Positions 36,689-45,385 of a stretch of DNA of 64,000 bases are shown here, piece after piece. The stretch is from Pseudomonas fluorescens. Lineage in GTDB: Bacteria; Pseudomonadota; Gammaproteobacteria; Pseudomonadales; Pseudomonadaceae. Every line of letters begins with the position of its first letter. The stretch's first letter is position 1. Under the pieces are notes generated by a model. That model was not told where the DNA came from, ran no database searches, and saw only the letters and a list, made by a program, of their open reading frames with translations. Both the position numbers and the translations under genes were made by a program. The stretch covers positions 56,854 through 120,853 of the forward strand of contig NZ_JSAK01000016.1 of the NCBI RefSeq assembly GCF_000802965.1, given 5' to 3'.

Positions 36689-37647
36689 CAGAAATGTCCC
36701 TTGATCGCGAGTTCACGGTAATAGGCGCCGAGGGCGGTGAGGCGGCATCCGGTGGAATGAATGGCGGCGTAATACATGTGCTCGGCATCCACCGGCTCGA
36801 TCAGGCTGTGGCGGTTGCACTTTTGTAGTTGGGCGAAGACTTCGCCGTGCTCTGGATTGAATTCAGGCTCGGTGGGCTCAAAGCTGGGGGCGAGGGGGTA
36901 CACCGATTCCGCTTCGGCGAACCAGTCAGGCAGTTTGCGCAGGATTTCCTTGGGGATCAGTGGCGAGACTTCGCGCAAGGAAATGAACTGCGAAACGTTG
37001 GTCTTGAACACTGGCCGCTGTTCCCAGGCGTCGAGGGCGTTGTCGACAAATGAATAGAGGCTGCCCGGGGTGATTTTGCCGAGGATGTTCGCGGCACCGC
37101 CGTGCAGCGCCTGAAGCAGCAAACCTGTGAAGACGCCGTGCCCGGCGCCTTCCATTGCCGGCTCTTGTTTTTTGCACGCCGTGAGAATGGTCATGCCCTC
37201 GCCAATCACGCTGCTTTCGCTGCGCAATGCGCGTATTTCCCCCGCTGATCCGCCCTGGCAGCAATCGAGAATGATCACTTTGTTTTTGATCTTCGTGGCT
37301 TTGCTCGCCCAGTTGAGGATGTCGCTGAGGCGAATCCCGTCCTTGGCGCTCTTGTAGTCCTGCGGGATCAACATGCCTTCGTCGGTGTCGGTGTCGAAGC
37401 TGCCGTGACCGGCGAAGTACAGCAGCGCCACATTGCAGTCCCCGGAAAACAGCTCGCGGATCTGGTCTTCGAGTTTTTCCCGGCTCAGGTAATCCTCGGC
37501 GGAGGTCAGCACGATGTTCTTGAAGTTCGGATCGCCGTTGGCGTCAGTCTTGAGCACCGAGGCCATGGCCATGGCGTCATTGTTGCAGCCACTTAGCTGG
37601 GAAATATGGGCGTAGTTATTGATGCCGATAAACAGTCCCTTGCGCAT
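36688..37647 (-). CDS. Caspase-like protease (peptidase C14 family), central gene of defence operon
   Basis: A 319-residue cytoplasmic protein. The N-terminal ~1-200 residues form a caspase/metacaspase fold: MRKGLFIGINNYAHISQLSGCNNDA opens it in two short motifs, the catalytic His is H81 (LLYFAGHGS) and the Cys is C130 (IILDCCQGGSAGE, the D-x-C-x-x-G pattern). The C-terminal ~120 residues match nothing I recognise and may hold the ligand-sensing part. The ATG at 37647, 2 bases after the upstream TIR stop, is preferred over an upstream frame opening at 37707 that lies inside that TIR gene. Family knowledge: in TIR-caspase (type IV Thoeris) systems a TIR-made cyclic ADP-ribose isomer activates the protease, which degrades cell proteins and stops phage growth. 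Confidence 0.88.
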   Translation of the reverse strand: MRKGLFIGINNYAHISQLSGCNNDAMAMASVLKTDANGDPNFKNIVLTSAEDYLSREKLEDQIRELFSGDCNVALLYFAGHGSFDTDTDEGMLIPQDYKSAKDGIRLSDILNWASKATKIKNKVIILDCCQGGSAGEIRALRSESSVIGEGMTILTACKKQEPAMEGAGHGVFTGLLLQALHGGAANILGKITPGSLYSFVDNALDAWEQRPVFKTNVSQFISLREVSPLIPKEILRKLPDWFAEAESVYPLAPSFEPTEPEFNPEHGEVFAQLQKCNRHSLIEPVDAEHMYYAAIHSTGCRLTALGAYYRELAIKGHF

Positions 37648-37649
37648 GG

Positions 37650-38057
37650 TTACACCGCCGTGTGCTGACGAATACTGCTGACGATGCTGTTGGTGTTCCA
37701 CGCACATTCGGCATGTGCCGCATCACGCACCACCGTGGAAATGCGCTCGGCGCCGAACGGTTTGATCGCGATGATCACCTTGCCCATGCGCTTGGCGATC
37801 TCGATTTCCTTGTTGATCCACTTGCTGTAGGTCGAATACATCCCGGCCATGATCAGTACGGCAGAGCAGGGGCGGATCTTGTTTTCGATGGCTTCGATGA
37901 GTTGTTTGTCGGTTTGCGCGCCGACAATTGGGTTATGCGGTGGCACCGAGAAATTCTTGAAGGTGAAGGTCGGATGCGCGGTGAGCAGTTTCACCAGTTT
38001 GTCGTGGGCGTCGGAGTAGTTCCACGAATGGCTGATGAACAGATGATAGGTTTGCAT
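37650..38057 (-). CDS. ThsB-type TIR-like protein, first gene of defence operon
   Basis: A 135-residue TIR-like protein of the MTH538/DUF1863 type, the family of Thoeris ThsB. LFISHSWNYSDAHDKLVKLL at the N-terminus and FKNFSVPPHNPI are its hallmarks. The predicted catalytic glutamate is E84 in SKWINKEIEIAKRMG. ThsB proteins sense phage and turn NAD+ into a cyclic ADP-ribose signal for an effector. The start has GAGGGA 5 bases upstream. It leads a three-gene operon with the caspase-like protease, 2 bases downstream. Function is by family and context; activity is not proven. Confidence 0.87.
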   Translation of the reverse strand: MQTYHLFISHSWNYSDAHDKLVKLLTAHPTFTFKNFSVPPHNPIVGAQTDKQLIEAIENKIRPCSAVLIMAGMYSTYSKWINKEIEIAKRMGKVIIAIKPFGAERISTVVRDAAHAECAWNTNSIVSSIRQHTAV

Positions 38058-38096
38058 GGGTGTCCCTCGATGTCGCTTGAACGCGAAGAGGGCTCG

Positions 38097-38124
38097 AATG
38101 TATGCAATTGGCGAGCGCTAACAA
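38097..38124 (-). promoter_or_regulatory. Candidate promoter of the TIR-caspase operon
   Basis: On the minus strand TTGTTA, a 16-base spacer and TACATT stand 40 bases before the first ATG. Both hexamers are imperfect, so this is tentative. Confidence 0.4.
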
Positions 38125-38166
38125 GGCTTGCGCGGCGAATCAGAAATGCCCTGCAAATGTTCGGGC

Positions 38167-38194
38167 AAACGTCCTACGCAGACGTCTGACGTTT
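38167..38194. promoter_or_regulatory. Nested inverted repeat upstream of the defence operon
   Basis: Outer arms AAACGTC (38167-38173) and GACGTTT (38188-38194) enclose the perfect 10-base palindrome CAGACGTCTG (38179-38188). It may be an operator for the TIR-caspase operon, a terminator-like hairpin, or a trace of the insertion event. Confidence 0.45.
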
Positions 38195-38219
38195 AAAGCG
38201 GCGGGATTTTTGTAAGACG

Positions 38220-38270
38220 AAACAGACGCCCGGCCGCCCCGTTGCAGCGGGGCGGTCGGCACGTCTGTTT
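38220..38270 (-). terminator. Large intrinsic terminator of rsgA, overlapping its stop codon
   Basis: Ends AAACAGACG and CGTCTGTTT bound a long GC-rich hairpin (CCGCCCCGTTGCAGCGGGGCGG at its tip, given here as two arms CCGCCCCG / CGGGGCGG). The right base of the stem runs into the rsgA TAA at 38269-38271. Confidence 0.85.
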
Positions 38271-39300
38271 AATAGCCGTTTTCTGGCAGGCTGGCGATGA
38301 TCGAGCGGTAGCTGTTCATGCGCTGTTGCTGAACGCGGCCATCTTCGAGGGCCTTGAGCAGGGCGCAACCGGGTTCGCGGTCATGCTTGCAGTCGCGGAA
38401 GCGGCAGGTGCCGAGCAGGTCGTTGAACTCGATGAACCCGGCCTCGACGTCGGCACGGCTGACATGGCCCAGGCCGAATTCGCGGATACCCGGGGAGTCG
38501 ATCAGCTCGCCGCCGCCGGGGAAGTGGAACAGTCGCGCGGTGGTGGTGGTGTGAGTGCCCTGGCCGGACAGCTCGGACAACGGGCCGACGCGGGTTTCGA
38601 CTTCCGGTAGCAGGCTGTTGACCAGCGACGACTTGCCGACGCCGGACTGGCCGACGAACACGCTGATGCGCCCGTCCAATTGCTTCTGCAACTGTTCCAT
38701 GCCGTTGCCGTGATGGGCCGACACTTCCAGTACCGGATAGCCCAGCGTGCGGTAAACCGCGAGCAAGGCATTCAGCGCGGGTGCGTTGTTTTCGTCGATC
38801 AGGTCGAATTTGTTCAGCAACAGCAGCGGCTTGATGCCGGCGTGTTCGGCGGCTACCAGGTAGCGGTCGATCAGGTTGGCGTGAGGCTCGGGCAGCGGGG
38901 CGAAGACGATCACGATCATGTCGACGTTGGCCGCCACCGGCTTTAGCTGGCCACGGCTGTCTGGACGGCAGAGTTCGGTGTTGCGCGGCAGTTGCGCCAC
39001 GATCACGCCGATGCCCTGGTTGCCGGCACGCCAGACAACCTGGTCGCCGGTCACCAGCGCCGGCAGGTTGGCGCGCAGGTGACAACGGAACACCTGGCCG
39101 GCCAATGCGCCGTCGCGGGCCTCGACTTCGACCTGCACACCGAAGTGCGCGATCACCAGGCCCGTCTGTTCCGGGCCCAGGTCGCCGCCCTCAAGTGCCT
39201 CGACAGCCGAGGACTCGCGTTTGGCGGCGCGGGCAGCGCGTTCGCCCTGAATCTTTTCGATGCGCCAGTTTTGACGACGATTGAGTTGGCGTTTGGCCAT
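38269..39300 (-). CDS. rsgA: Small ribosomal subunit biogenesis GTPase RsgA
   Basis: Circularly permuted GTPase that checks late 30S maturation. It has 343 residues. An OB domain near residues ~60-135 comes first. GTPase motifs are in permuted order: NKFDLI (G4) ahead of [14 protein letters not shown] (G1) and [11 protein letters not shown] (G3). The C-terminal zinc-binding part shows [14 protein letters not shown]. The N-terminus is basic ([14 protein letters not shown]). It is divergent from orn; in most pseudomonads it follows motB directly, but here the TIR-caspase operon intervenes. Confidence 0.97.
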   Translation of the reverse strand: MAKRQLNRRQNWRIEKIQGERAARAAKRESSAVEALEGGDLGPEQTGLVIAHFGVQVEVEARDGALAGQVFRCHLRANLPALVTGDQVVWRAGNQGIGVIVAQLPRNTELCRPDSRGQLKPVAANVDMIVIVFAPLPEPHANLIDRYLVAAEHAGIKPLLLLNKFDLIDENNAPALNALLAVYRTLGYPVLEVSAHHGNGMEQLQKQLDGRISVFVGQSGVGKSSLVNSLLPEVETRVGPLSELSGQGTHTTTTARLFHFPGGGELIDSPGIREFGLGHVSRADVEAGFIEFNDLLGTCRFRDCKHDREPGCALLKALEDGRVQQQRMNSYRSIIASLPENGY

Positions 39301-39407
39301 GGGTGTTCCGTATCAAGAATGCAGCGATTAGGTAAAACGGCCGCGAGTTTAGCACGCCCGGCCACCGGCCTAGGCTAAACTGCGCAGCATTACCTGGGAG
39401 CCTACAC

Positions 39408-39950
39408 ATGCAAAACCCGCAGAATCTGATCTGGATCGACCTGGAAATGACCGGTCTGAACCCTGATACCGACGTCATCATCGAGATGGCCACTATCGTT
39501 ACCGACAGTGATTTGAACACTTTGGCCGAAGGCCCAGTGATCGCTATTCACCACAGCGATGAAATTCTCGCCGGCATGGATGAGTGGAATACCCGTCAAC
39601 ACGGTGGCTCGGGCCTGACGCAACGCGTACGCGACAGCCGCATCAGCATGGCCGAAGCCGAAGCTGAAACCATCGCCTTCCTGGAGAAATGGGTGCCGAA
39701 GGGCAAGTCGCCGATTTGCGGCAACAGCATCTGCCAGGACCGTCGCTTCCTTTATACCCACATGAAATCGCTGGAAAGCTTCTTCCACTACCGCAACCTC
39801 GACGTGTCCACGCTCAAAGAGCTGGCCGCGCGCTGGGCGCCGGACGTGCGCGACAGCTTCAAGAAGGGCAGCACTCATCTGGCCCTGGACGACATCCGCG
39901 AGTCCATCGCCGAGTTGCAGCACTACCGCAAGCACTTCATCAAGTTCTGA
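39408..39950 (+). CDS. orn: Oligoribonuclease
   Basis: DEDDh 3'-5' exonuclease that finishes degradation of RNA to mononucleotides and of pGpG from c-di-GMP turnover. It has 180 residues, the usual length. Catalytic residues: D11 and E13 ([10 protein letters not shown]), [10 protein letters not shown] with the second Asp, and [11 protein letters not shown] with the final His/Asp. ATG 39408 begins [14 protein letters not shown], the family start; a start 6 bases earlier is less likely. Divergent from rsgA. Confidence 0.97.
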   Translation: MQNPQNLIWIDLEMTGLNPDTDVIIEMATIVTDSDLNTLAEGPVIAIHHSDEILAGMDEWNTRQHGGSGLTQRVRDSRISMAEAEAETIAFLEKWVPKGKSPICGNSICQDRRFLYTHMKSLESFFHYRNLDVSTLKELAARWAPDVRDSFKKGSTHLALDDIRESIAELQHYRKHFIKF

Positions 39951-39972
39951 TTCGGTGGCTGGCGCGGGGCTT

Positions 39973-40095
39973 TTGTGGCGAGGGAGCTTGCTCCCGCTCG
40001 GCTGCGCAGCAGTCGTAAGGACTGCAAATGCGGTCTGACTGGAAGAATGCAAGGGAGCGCTTCGCACTCCCGCGGGAGCAAGCTCCCTCGCCACA
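39973..40095. repeat. REP-type inverted pair, family A
   Basis: Third copy of the opposed GTGGCGAGGGAGCTTGCTC elements, between orn and the TRIC channel gene, which point the same way; GCTGCGCAGCAGTCG follows the left arm. Confidence 0.85.
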
Positions 40096-40169
40096 TTACC
40101 TTCTTAGGCCCTCTTTTGGTGCCTTGGGGAAGTGAGTAGACTGCGCGCCTTTTTGCAAGGATCGCTACC

Positions 40170-40781
40170 ATGTTGCTGATGCTCTACCTGATCGCCATCA
40201 CCGCCGAAGCCATGACCGGCGCGCTCTCTGCGGGCCGTCGCGGCATGGACTGGTTCGGCGTGGTGCTGATCGCTTGCGTGACGGCGCTGGGTGGTGGTTC
40301 GGTGCGCGACGTGTTGCTCGGCCACTACCCGCTGACGTGGGTAAAACACCCGGAATACCTGGTGCTGACCTCCATCGCGGCGATGGTTACGGTGTTCACC
40401 GCACGCTGGATGCGTCATTTGCGTTCGCTGTTTCTGGTGCTCGATGCCGTCGGTCTGGTGGCCTTCACCCTGATTGGCTGCATGACTGCCCTGGAAATGG
40501 GCCATGGCATGTTGGTCGCCTCGGTCAGCGGGGTGATCACCGGGGTGTTTGGCGGGATCCTGCGGGACATCTTCTGCAACGACATTCCGCTGATCTTCCG
40601 CCGTGAGCTCTACGCCAGCGTTTCGTTCGCCGCGGCGTGGTGTTACATGCTCTGTCTGTACCTGAATTTGCCGGGAGAGCAGGCGATTCTGATCACGTTA
40701 TTTGGCGGATTTCTGTTGCGCTTGCTCGCCATTCGTTTCCACTGGGAAATGCCCAAATTCGTCTACAACGACGAAGCCTGA
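40170..40781 (+). CDS. TRIC-type cation channel family protein
   Basis: A 203-residue inner-membrane protein with about seven hydrophobic segments and internal duplication: GGGSVRDVLLGHYPLTW in the first half is echoed by GGILRDIFCNDIPLIF in the second. This is the bacterial trimeric intracellular cation channel family (YadS/YicG, formerly UPF0126). Its eukaryotic relatives pass potassium from the ER; the bacterial role is not settled. It stands alone between orn and the convergent queG, with its own short upstream region. Confidence 0.88.
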   Translation: MLLMLYLIAITAEAMTGALSAGRRGMDWFGVVLIACVTALGGGSVRDVLLGHYPLTWVKHPEYLVLTSIAAMVTVFTARWMRHLRSLFLVLDAVGLVAFTLIGCMTALEMGHGMLVASVSGVITGVFGGILRDIFCNDIPLIFRRELYASVSFAAAWCYMLCLYLNLPGEQAILITLFGGFLLRLLAIRFHWEMPKFVYNDEA

Positions 40782-40791
40782 CACCGCCATC

Positions 40792-40875
40792 CCTGTAGGA
40801 GCTGCCGAGGGCTGCGATCTTTTGATCTTAAAAAATCAAAATCAAAAGATCGCAGCCTTCGGCAGCTCCTACAGG
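40792..40875. repeat. REP-type inverted pair, family C, forming a long hairpin
   Basis: CTGTAGGAGCTGCCGAGGGC..GATCTTTTGATC is inverted against GATCAAAAGATCGCAG..CTCCTACAG, with a nearly perfect stem of over 30 pairs and an AT-rich loop. Lying between convergent genes and touching the queG stop, it can serve as transcription end for both. Confidence 0.85.
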
Positions 40876-41933
40876 AGTCCGTGTTGTTTCAGGGCCCACT
40901 CGACGTGTTCGCGGACCAGTTCGGACGGATGTTCACGCCGCGCCTTGAGGGCTTCCACCACCGGAATCGTTGAAGGCGCATTGCCCAACCCCACCGCCAG
41001 ATTGCGCAACCAGTTTTCGTAACCGGTGCGGCGCAGGGGCGAGCCTTCGGTGCTGCTCAGGAATTTTTCCTCATCCCACATGAACAGCTCGGCAAGTTCG
41101 GCGTTGTCCAGGTTGTGTCGCGGCTTGAAGTCGCTTTCGCCGGACGGACGGGCGAAGCGGTTCCACGGGCAGACGATCTGGCAATCATCGCAACCGAACA
41201 CCCGGTTGCCGATCAGTGGTCGCAGGTCTTCGGGGATGGCGCCTTTGAGCTCGATGGTCAGGTAGGAAATGCAGCGTCGGGCGTCCAGTACGTATGGGCC
41301 GACAAAGGCGTTGGTCGGACAGATGTCGAGGCAGGCGCTGCAACGGCCGCAGTGTTCGGTGGCGTGGGGCGGGTCCACCGGCAGCGGCAAATCGACGAAC
41401 AGTTCGGCGAGGAAGAAGTAACTGCCGGCCTTGCGATTCAAGACCAGGGTATTTTTGCCGATCCAGCCCAGGCCGGCCTGTTCGGCGATGGCTTTTTCCA
41501 GCACTGGAGCGCTGTCGACGAACGCGCGATAACCAAACGGACCGATCACCGCCTGAATTTTTTCCGCCAGATGCTGCACGCGTTTACGGATCAATTTGTG
41601 GTAATCGCGGCCCAAGGCATAACGCGAGACGTAGGCTTTTTCCGGTTGGGCGAGCATGTGCGCCATTTGCGTGTCGCCCGCCAGGTAATCCATACGCAAG
41701 GAAACTACGCGCAACGTGCCCGGCACCAGCTCTTCCGGATGCGAGCGTTTGCTGCCATGGGCGCCCATGTAGTCCATTTCGCCATGGTAGCCAGCTTCGA
41801 GCCAGCGCTCCAAATGCTGCTCATGCTCGCCCAGGTCGAGACCGCTGATGCCGACTTGCTGGAAGCCCAGCTCGCGGCCCCAGTCCTTGATGGATTGGGC
41901 GAGGGCGGGCAGGTCTGTGGTAATTGCGGGCAT
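40869..41933 (-). CDS. queG: Epoxyqueuosine reductase
   Basis: Cobalamin-dependent enzyme that reduces epoxyqueuosine to queuosine in tRNA, the last step of Q synthesis. It has 354 residues. Two 4Fe-4S ferredoxin motifs are seen: CGRCSACLDICPT and CDDCQIVCPWN. A C-terminal HEAT-like tail holds the tRNA. ATG 41933 starts MPAITTDLPALAQSIKDW; the longer frame to 42005 would overlap the divergent nnr gene and is rejected. The 63-base divergent gap must hold both promoters. Confidence 0.95.
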   Translation of the reverse strand: MPAITTDLPALAQSIKDWGRELGFQQVGISGLDLGEHEQHLERWLEAGYHGEMDYMGAHGSKRSHPEELVPGTLRVVSLRMDYLAGDTQMAHMLAQPEKAYVSRYALGRDYHKLIRKRVQHLAEKIQAVIGPFGYRAFVDSAPVLEKAIAEQAGLGWIGKNTLVLNRKAGSYFFLAELFVDLPLPVDPPHATEHCGRCSACLDICPTNAFVGPYVLDARRCISYLTIELKGAIPEDLRPLIGNRVFGCDDCQIVCPWNRFARPSGESDFKPRHNLDNAELAELFMWDEEKFLSSTEGSPLRRTGYENWLRNLAVGLGNAPSTIPVVEALKARREHPSELVREHVEWALKQHGLL

Positions 41934-41996
41934 GAGGCGAGAGAAACCGGAGCTGAGGTGCGTATAATTCTGCCAGACATCGGAGCCCGAAGACGC

Positions 41997-43496
41997 ATGC
42001 CGCACACTAAAGATGATTTACCCGACGCGCTGTATAGCGCCGAGCAGGTCCGAGGACTCGATGCGAGCCTGATCGCGGCCGGCACACCGGGCTTCGAATT
42101 GATGCAGCGCGCGGCGCGGGCGACCTGGCGTGCGCTGGTCCGCCAATGGCCGACGGCCAATGTATTGAGCGTGCTGGCCGGTCACGGTAACAACGCTGGC
42201 GACGGTTATCTGGTGGCGGTGCTGGCGCAGCGCGCCGGTTGGTCGGTTCGGGTGCTGGCAGTGGGCGATCCCCAGCGGCTACAGGGTGATGCGGCGTTGG
42301 CCCATGCCGAGGCGGTATCGGCCAAAGTGTCCATCGAACCCTGGACCGTGCAATCGGAACTGCAGGGCGTTGTGCTGGACGCCTTGCTCGGCACCGGCCT
42401 GACCGGTGAAGTGCGTGAGCCGTTTGCCAGCGCCATCGCCGCGATCAATGCCAGTGGCTTGTCAGTGGCGGCGGTGGATATTCCGTCGGGGCTGTGCGCT
42501 GATACCGGTCGTCGACTCGGCCATGCGGTGCGCGCCGATCTGACGGTCACTTTCATTGGTTTGAAACTGGGGCTGTTCACCGGCGATGCAGCGGATGCAG
42601 TGGGCGAATTGGTATTCAACGACTTGCACGCCGATCCGCAGTTACTTGAAGGCGCGCCAATCAGTGCTCGTCGTCTGACAGTGGGCAATCTGCCGCGCTT
42701 GGCCGCGCGTCCACCCGCTTCCCATAAAGGCAAGTTCGGCCATGTGCTGCTGATCGGTGGCGATCGCGGTTTGGGTGGTGCGATCCTGCTCAGTGCGCAA
42801 AGTGCGCTGCGTAGCGGTGCCGGCATGGTTTCCGTCGCGACGCGTAGCGAACATGTGCCAGCCGCGCTGGCGAGAATCCCCGAAGCGATGGTATTGGGCA
42901 CTTCGTCGGCCAATCAGCTGATGGAATTGCTGCAAAAAGTTTCCGTGTTGGTCGTCGGACCAGGCCTGGGGCAGGCCGGTTGGGGGCGCAGTCTTTTGTC
43001 AGCCGCCGCCAACGCCCCGTTGCCGCAAGTCTGGGACGCCGACGCGCTAAACATGTTGGCCGAGGAACGTGTGACTTTGCCCAAGGAGTGTGTGATCACA
43101 CCGCATCCGGGTGAAGCGGCGCGATTGCTGGGCATGACCACGGCGCAAATCCAGGCCGATCGCCCTGCGGCGGCTCATGCCTTGAGCAAAAAATATACAG
43201 CGGTCGTGGTGCTCAAAGGCGCCGGCAGTTTGATAGCCAGCCCTGACGGTCAGTTGGCCGTGTGTCATCAAGGTCATCCGGCGATGGCAACCGCAGGGTT
43301 GGGCGATGTGCTGGCCGGTCTGGTGGGCGCGTTGCTTGCTCAGGGCATGAAAGCGTTTGATGCCGCGTGCCTGGCGGTCTGGTTGCACGCCAATGCCGGC
43401 GAGCAACAAGGTAAATTTGGCCGTGGGCTGGCGGCCAGTGATCTGATCCCGGCCATTCGTCAGTTGTTGGAGGAGCAAGCACCGTGTCTGAAGTAA
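41997..43496 (+). CDS. nnr: Bifunctional NAD(P)H-hydrate epimerase / ADP-dependent dehydratase
   Basis: Repairs damaged NADH and NADPH hydrates. It has 499 residues in two domains: N-terminal YjeF_N epimerase (to ~215; LAGHGNNAGDGYLVA is the hallmark) and C-terminal ribokinase-like dehydratase (~230-499; HKGKFGHVLLIGGDRGLGGA, TPHPGEAARLL and HPAMATAGLGDVLAG). ATG 41997 agrees with the family start; the much longer frame upstream runs antisense through queG. First gene of the long run nnr-tsaE-amiB-mutL-miaA-hfq-hflX-hflKC, shared by many gamma-proteobacteria. Confidence 0.96.
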   Translation: MPHTKDDLPDALYSAEQVRGLDASLIAAGTPGFELMQRAARATWRALVRQWPTANVLSVLAGHGNNAGDGYLVAVLAQRAGWSVRVLAVGDPQRLQGDAALAHAEAVSAKVSIEPWTVQSELQGVVLDALLGTGLTGEVREPFASAIAAINASGLSVAAVDIPSGLCADTGRRLGHAVRADLTVTFIGLKLGLFTGDAADAVGELVFNDLHADPQLLEGAPISARRLTVGNLPRLAARPPASHKGKFGHVLLIGGDRGLGGAILLSAQSALRSGAGMVSVATRSEHVPAALARIPEAMVLGTSSANQLMELLQKVSVLVVGPGLGQAGWGRSLLSAAANAPLPQVWDADALNMLAEERVTLPKECVITPHPGEAARLLGMTTAQIQADRPAAAHALSKKYTAVVVLKGAGSLIASPDGQLAVCHQGHPAMATAGLGDVLAGLVGALLAQGMKAFDAACLAVWLHANAGEQQGKFGRGLAASDLIPAIRQLLEEQAPCLK

Positions 43497-43954
43497 CCCT
43501 GTACCTGGCTGATGAAGCGGCGATGACCGCGTTTGGTACGCGCATCGCCCAAACGACACAAGGGCACGGTCTGATTTTTCTTGAAGGGGATTTGGGCGCG
43601 GGGAAAACCACGCTGTCGCGGGGGATTATTCGCGGGCTTGGGCATGTCGGGGCGGTAAAAAGTCCGACGTTCACATTGGTCGAACCCTACGAGATTGGCG
43701 ACATTCGCGCCTTCCATTTCGACCTGTACCGTCTGGTCGATCCGGAAGAGTTGGAGTTCCTCGGCATTCGCGACTACTTCGAAGATGACGCGTTGTGCCT
43801 GATCGAATGGCCCGACAAGGGTGCAGGCTTTTTGCCAAAGCCTGACCTGACCATTACCATTAGCCCGCAAGACAGCGGGCGTTCGCTGAAAATTTTGTCC
43901 CAGGGCTCGCGTGGCGAGTCGTGGTGTGCCGCTTTGGCATTGGAATCCAAATAA
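43484..43954 (+). CDS. tsaE: tRNA threonylcarbamoyladenosine synthesis ATPase TsaE
   Basis: P-loop ATPase partner of TsaB and TsaD in making t6A37 in tRNAs reading ANN codons. It has 156 residues. Walker A GDLGAGKTT (35-43), then SRGIIRGLG, SPTFTLVEPY and a C-terminal IEWPDKG are typical. The GTG start at 43484 has GGAGGAG upstream with good spacing and overlaps the end of nnr by 13 bases, so the two are translationally linked. Confidence 0.96.
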   Translation: MSEVTLYLADEAAMTAFGTRIAQTTQGHGLIFLEGDLGAGKTTLSRGIIRGLGHVGAVKSPTFTLVEPYEIGDIRAFHFDLYRLVDPEELEFLGIRDYFEDDALCLIEWPDKGAGFLPKPDLTITISPQDSGRSLKILSQGSRGESWCAALALESK

Positions 43955-45385
43955 ATGATGGGGTTAGGTATGCGCTTTCGCGCGTTGGTTGCTGCCGTAG
44001 GGGTGTTGTTTTTGGCGGTGACCGTCGACGCTGTGGCCGAGACGAAGGTCAACAGTGTTCGCCTGTGGCGGGCGCCGGACAACACTCGACTGGTGTTTGA
44101 CCTGACCGGTCCCGTCCAGCACAGTGTTTTTACCCTGTCGGCACCGGATCGCCTGGTGATCGACATCAACGGCGCGTCCCTTGGCGCACCGCTGAACGTT
44201 AACACCTCCAACACTCCGATCACCGCGATGCGTTCGGCACAGCGCACGCCGACCGATCTGCGGGTGGTCATCGACCTGAAAAAGGCCGTTACTCCGAAAA
44301 GTTTCTCCCTGGCCCCCAACGCCCAGTACGGCAACCGACTGGTGGTCGACCTGTTCGATAACCCGGCCGATGCCGCGCCGCCGCCAGCACCGACGCCTTC
44401 GGTGGCCACGGTGCCTGCCGTGCCGGTCACGCCGACGGAACCGGCAATCAAGTTGCCGCCAGCCCCGGCCGGCAAACGCGACATCGTTGTGGTGATCGAC
44501 GCTGGTCACGGTGGCGAAGACCCTGGTGCTTCCGGTTCTCGCGGTCAGCGTGAAAAAGACGTGGTGCTGCAGATTGCCCGTGAAACCCAACGCCAGGTCA
44601 ACGGCATGAAAGGTTTCCGCGCCGAATTGACCCGCACCGGCGACTATTTCATTCCGTTGCGTGGCCGTACCGAAATCGCCCGCAAGAAGGGCGCCGACCT
44701 GTTCGTCTCGATCCACGCCGACGCCGCGCCTTCGGCCGCAGCTTTCGGTGCTTCGGTGTTCGCCCTGTCTGATCGCGGCGCGACTTCCGAGACTGCCCGT
44801 TGGCTGGCCGACAGTGAAAACCGTTCCGACTTGATCGGTGGCGCCGGCAACGTCAGCCTCGACGACAAGGACCGCATGCTCGCTGGCGTGCTGCTTGATC
44901 TGTCGATGACGGCTTCCCTGACCTCCAGTCTCAACGTCGGTCAAAAAGTACTGAGCAACATTGGCCGGGTCACGCCGCTGCACAAGCAGCGCGTCGAACA
45001 GGCCGGGTTCATGGTGCTGAAGTCGCCGGACATTCCGTCGATCCTGGTGGAAACCGGGTTTATCTCCAACGCCAACGAAGCCTCGAAACTCGCGGCAGCG
45101 ACTCACCAGCAGGCGCTGGCGCGTTCGATCAGCAGCGGCGTGCGGCAGTTCTTCCAGCAAAACCCGCCGCCGGGCACTTACATCGCCTGGCTGCGTGACT
45201 CTGGCAAAATTGCTCAGGGGCCCCGCGACCACCGGGTAAGCCCGGGCGAGACGCTGGCGATGATCGCCGTGCGTTATCAGGTGTCCCCGGCCGCCGTGCG
45301 CAGTGCGAACAACCTGTCGAGCGATGAGCTGAAGATCGGTCAGCACCTGACCATCCCGGGTAATGACCTGGCGGCCAAAGAATGA
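43955..45385 (+). CDS. amiB: N-acetylmuramoyl-L-alanine amidase (AmiB type)
   Basis: Periplasmic cell-separation amidase, 476 residues. A signal peptide ([20 protein letters not shown]) precedes an AMIN domain (~residues 30-130, septal peptidoglycan targeting), a Pro/Ala/Val-rich linker, the zinc Amidase_3 domain (~172-395; [32 protein letters not shown]) and a C-terminal LysM (~428-472; [15 protein letters not shown]). ATG 43955 directly follows tsaE; an inner ATG at 43970 (MRFRAL) is also possible. Its stop overlaps mutL by 4 bases. Confidence 0.95.
   Translation: MMGLGMRFRALVAAVGVLFLAVTVDAVAETKVNSVRLWRAPDNTRLVFDLTGPVQHSVFTLSAPDRLVIDINGASLGAPLNVNTSNTPITAMRSAQRTPTDLRVVIDLKKAVTPKSFSLAPNAQYGNRLVVDLFDNPADAAPPPAPTPSVATVPAVPVTPTEPAIKLPPAPAGKRDIVVVIDAGHGGEDPGASGSRGQREKDVVLQIARETQRQVNGMKGFRAELTRTGDYFIPLRGRTEIARKKGADLFVSIHADAAPSAAAFGASVFALSDRGATSETARWLADSENRSDLIGGAGNVSLDDKDRMLAGVLLDLSMTASLTSSLNVGQKVLSNIGRVTPLHKQRVEQAGFMVLKSPDIPSILVETGFISNANEASKLAAATHQQALARSISSGVRQFFQQNPPPGTYIAWLRDSGKIAQGPRDHRVSPGETLAMIAVRYQVSPAAVRSANNLSSDELKIGQHLTIPGNDLAAKE

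Noticed and set aside
36688..37707. Longer caspase protein starting at 37707
   Set aside because: The first 20 residues overlap the upstream TIR gene and are not caspase-like; the ATG at 37647, 2 bases after the TIR stop, begins the fold directly.
41115..41996. 294-codon extension of the nnr frame upstream
   Set aside because: It is antisense to queG, which is well supported by iron-sulfur motifs; the family start is at 41997.
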